A stretch of 64,000 bases of DNA from Erythrobacter ani (GTDB taxonomy: Bacteria; Pseudomonadota; Alphaproteobacteria; Sphingomonadales; Sphingomonadaceae). The stretch lies in contig NZ_JAGSPB010000002.1 in NCBI RefSeq assembly GCF_019204025.1, positions 1 through 64,000 of the forward strand. Direction: 5' to 3'. Below, piece by piece: positions 63,412 through 64,000 of the stretch (its first letter is position 1; every line of letters begins with the position of its first letter). Position numbers and translations under genes: made by a program. The notes under the pieces are model-generated. The model searched no databases. It was not told where the DNA came from and saw nothing but the letters and a program-made list of their open reading frames with translations.

Positions 63412-64000
63412 ATGGCAGAGATCGCACGCATCGTCATCCTTACCGGGGCCGGAATTTCCGCTGAAAGCGGCATTGACACCTTTCGTTCGGCGGGAGGGCT
63501 GTGGGAACAGCACAAGGTCGAGGATGTCGCGACGCCGGAGGGGTTCGCGCGCGATCCTGATCTCGTGCTGAGTTTCTACGACATGCGGCGCGAGGCGCTG
63601 TCAAAGGTCGAACCGAATGCCGCTCATGTTGCGATTGCGCGGCTGGAGCGGGAGTTCGCCGGCGAGCTGCTGTTGGTAACGCAGAATGTCGACGATCTGC
63701 ACGAACGAGGCGGATCGGACCGGGTGCTGCATATGCATGGTGAGTTAAAAAGCGCCCTGTGCGGAGCGTGCGGAATGCGCAGCCGGTGGGAAGGGCGCAT
63801 GATCGAGCGCCCTCCATGTCCCATATGCCAGGCTCCGAGCCTGCGGCCCGACGTCGTGTGGTTTGGAGAAATGCCGTATCAAATGGAACGCATCTACACG
63901 GCGCTTGGCAGGTGCGATCTCTTCGTCAGCATTGGTACGAGCGGCGCGGTCTACCCGGCCGCAGGTTTCGTCCAGGAAGCTCGCCAGTCGGGTGCGCACA
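63412..64000 (+). CDS. NAD-dependent protein deacylase (Sir2/CobB, class III-like); 3' end outside window
   Basis: 196 codons in the window from the ATG at 63412. 'VILTGAGISAESGIDTFRSA' (NAD-binding GAGxS), 'TQNVDDLHERGG' (TQNxD) and 'LHMHGELKSALCGACG' (catalytic His, first zinc Cys pair), then 'CPICQAP' (second pair). 'SFYDMRREALS' has the YxxR pair that favours succinyl/malonyl-lysine over acetyl-lysine. The frame runs off the edge. Confidence 0.92.
   Translation, partial: MAEIARIVILTGAGISAESGIDTFRSAGGLWEQHKVEDVATPEGFARDPDLVLSFYDMRREALSKVEPNAAHVAIARLEREFAGELLLVTQNVDDLHERGGSDRVLHMHGELKSALCGACGMRSRWEGRMIERPPCPICQAPSLRPDVVWFGEMPYQMERIYTALGRCDLFVSIGTSGAVYPAAGFVQEARQSGAH

Overview
The window is a gene-dense, high-G+C alphaproteobacterial chromosome segment, most likely from Sphingomonadales (Erythrobacteraceae-like; an inference from gene content). 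Pointers to this are the UPF0262 and CC_3452-type small proteins, the rpmH-rnpA-yidD-yidC-engB cluster, the GDP-mannose dehydrogenase/exopolysaccharide remnant, a Cys-less large serine recombinase, and many ATGA-type gene overlaps. No tRNA, rRNA or CRISPR array was seen.

1-17 kb is an accessory block. It opens with the 3' part of a giant cadherin/Ig-repeat surface protein. Four tightly packed genes follow: a TolC-like lipoprotein, an RND/HlyD-type adaptor, a GAF-like+HlyD inner-membrane protein, and an M50 site-2-protease fused to a HlyD-like arm. No ABC ATPase is encoded among them. Next come a tandem-PilZ protein (probable c-di-GMP receptor), a divergent CadC-like membrane-anchored regulator, and a large serine recombinase. 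I read this as an adhesin and its export/anchoring machinery with local c-di-GMP and transcriptional control, possibly on a mobile island.

17-20 kb is a damaged exopolysaccharide locus. A GT4 glycosyltransferase is cut off before its C-terminal catalytic segment and joined in frame, by an apparent deletion, across the last 37 codons of an O-antigen ligase/polymerase (out of frame) to a small periplasmic repeat-type protein. A GDP-mannose/UDP-glucose dehydrogenase lies upstream.

20-31 kb holds an AMACR-like CoA enzyme and a MaoC hydratase; an ExoD-like protein; a DUF3604 lipoprotein, PpiC isomerase and HupE/UreJ-like cassette; and a DevBCA/MacB-type ABC exporter with a NodT outer-membrane factor. 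The exporter is divergent from a TetR regulator, with two tandem palindromes between them.

31-52 kb is mostly housekeeping: ftsH, a DUF3667 protein, an orphan ParA-like ATPase, rpoZ, a phospholipase D-type enzyme, dnaB, UPF0262, a degenerate GH25 protein, cdd, DUF4197, an M14 carboxypeptidase, galE, rpmJ, a HAD hydrolase, an HxlR regulator, recQ, a TonB-like protein and yifB. 51.5-55 kb is the rpmH-rnpA-yidD-yidC-engB ribosome/membrane-insertion cluster.

55-64 kb carries a MarR-type regulator with a six-cysteine C-terminal half and a strong palindromic operator, divergent from an NTF2-like protein. Then come VOC, GST and S1/P1 nuclease genes, a cupin, dapE, a dicarboxylate symporter, an MltR-like protein, a small lipoprotein, nth, dapB and the 5' part of a class III-like sirtuin.
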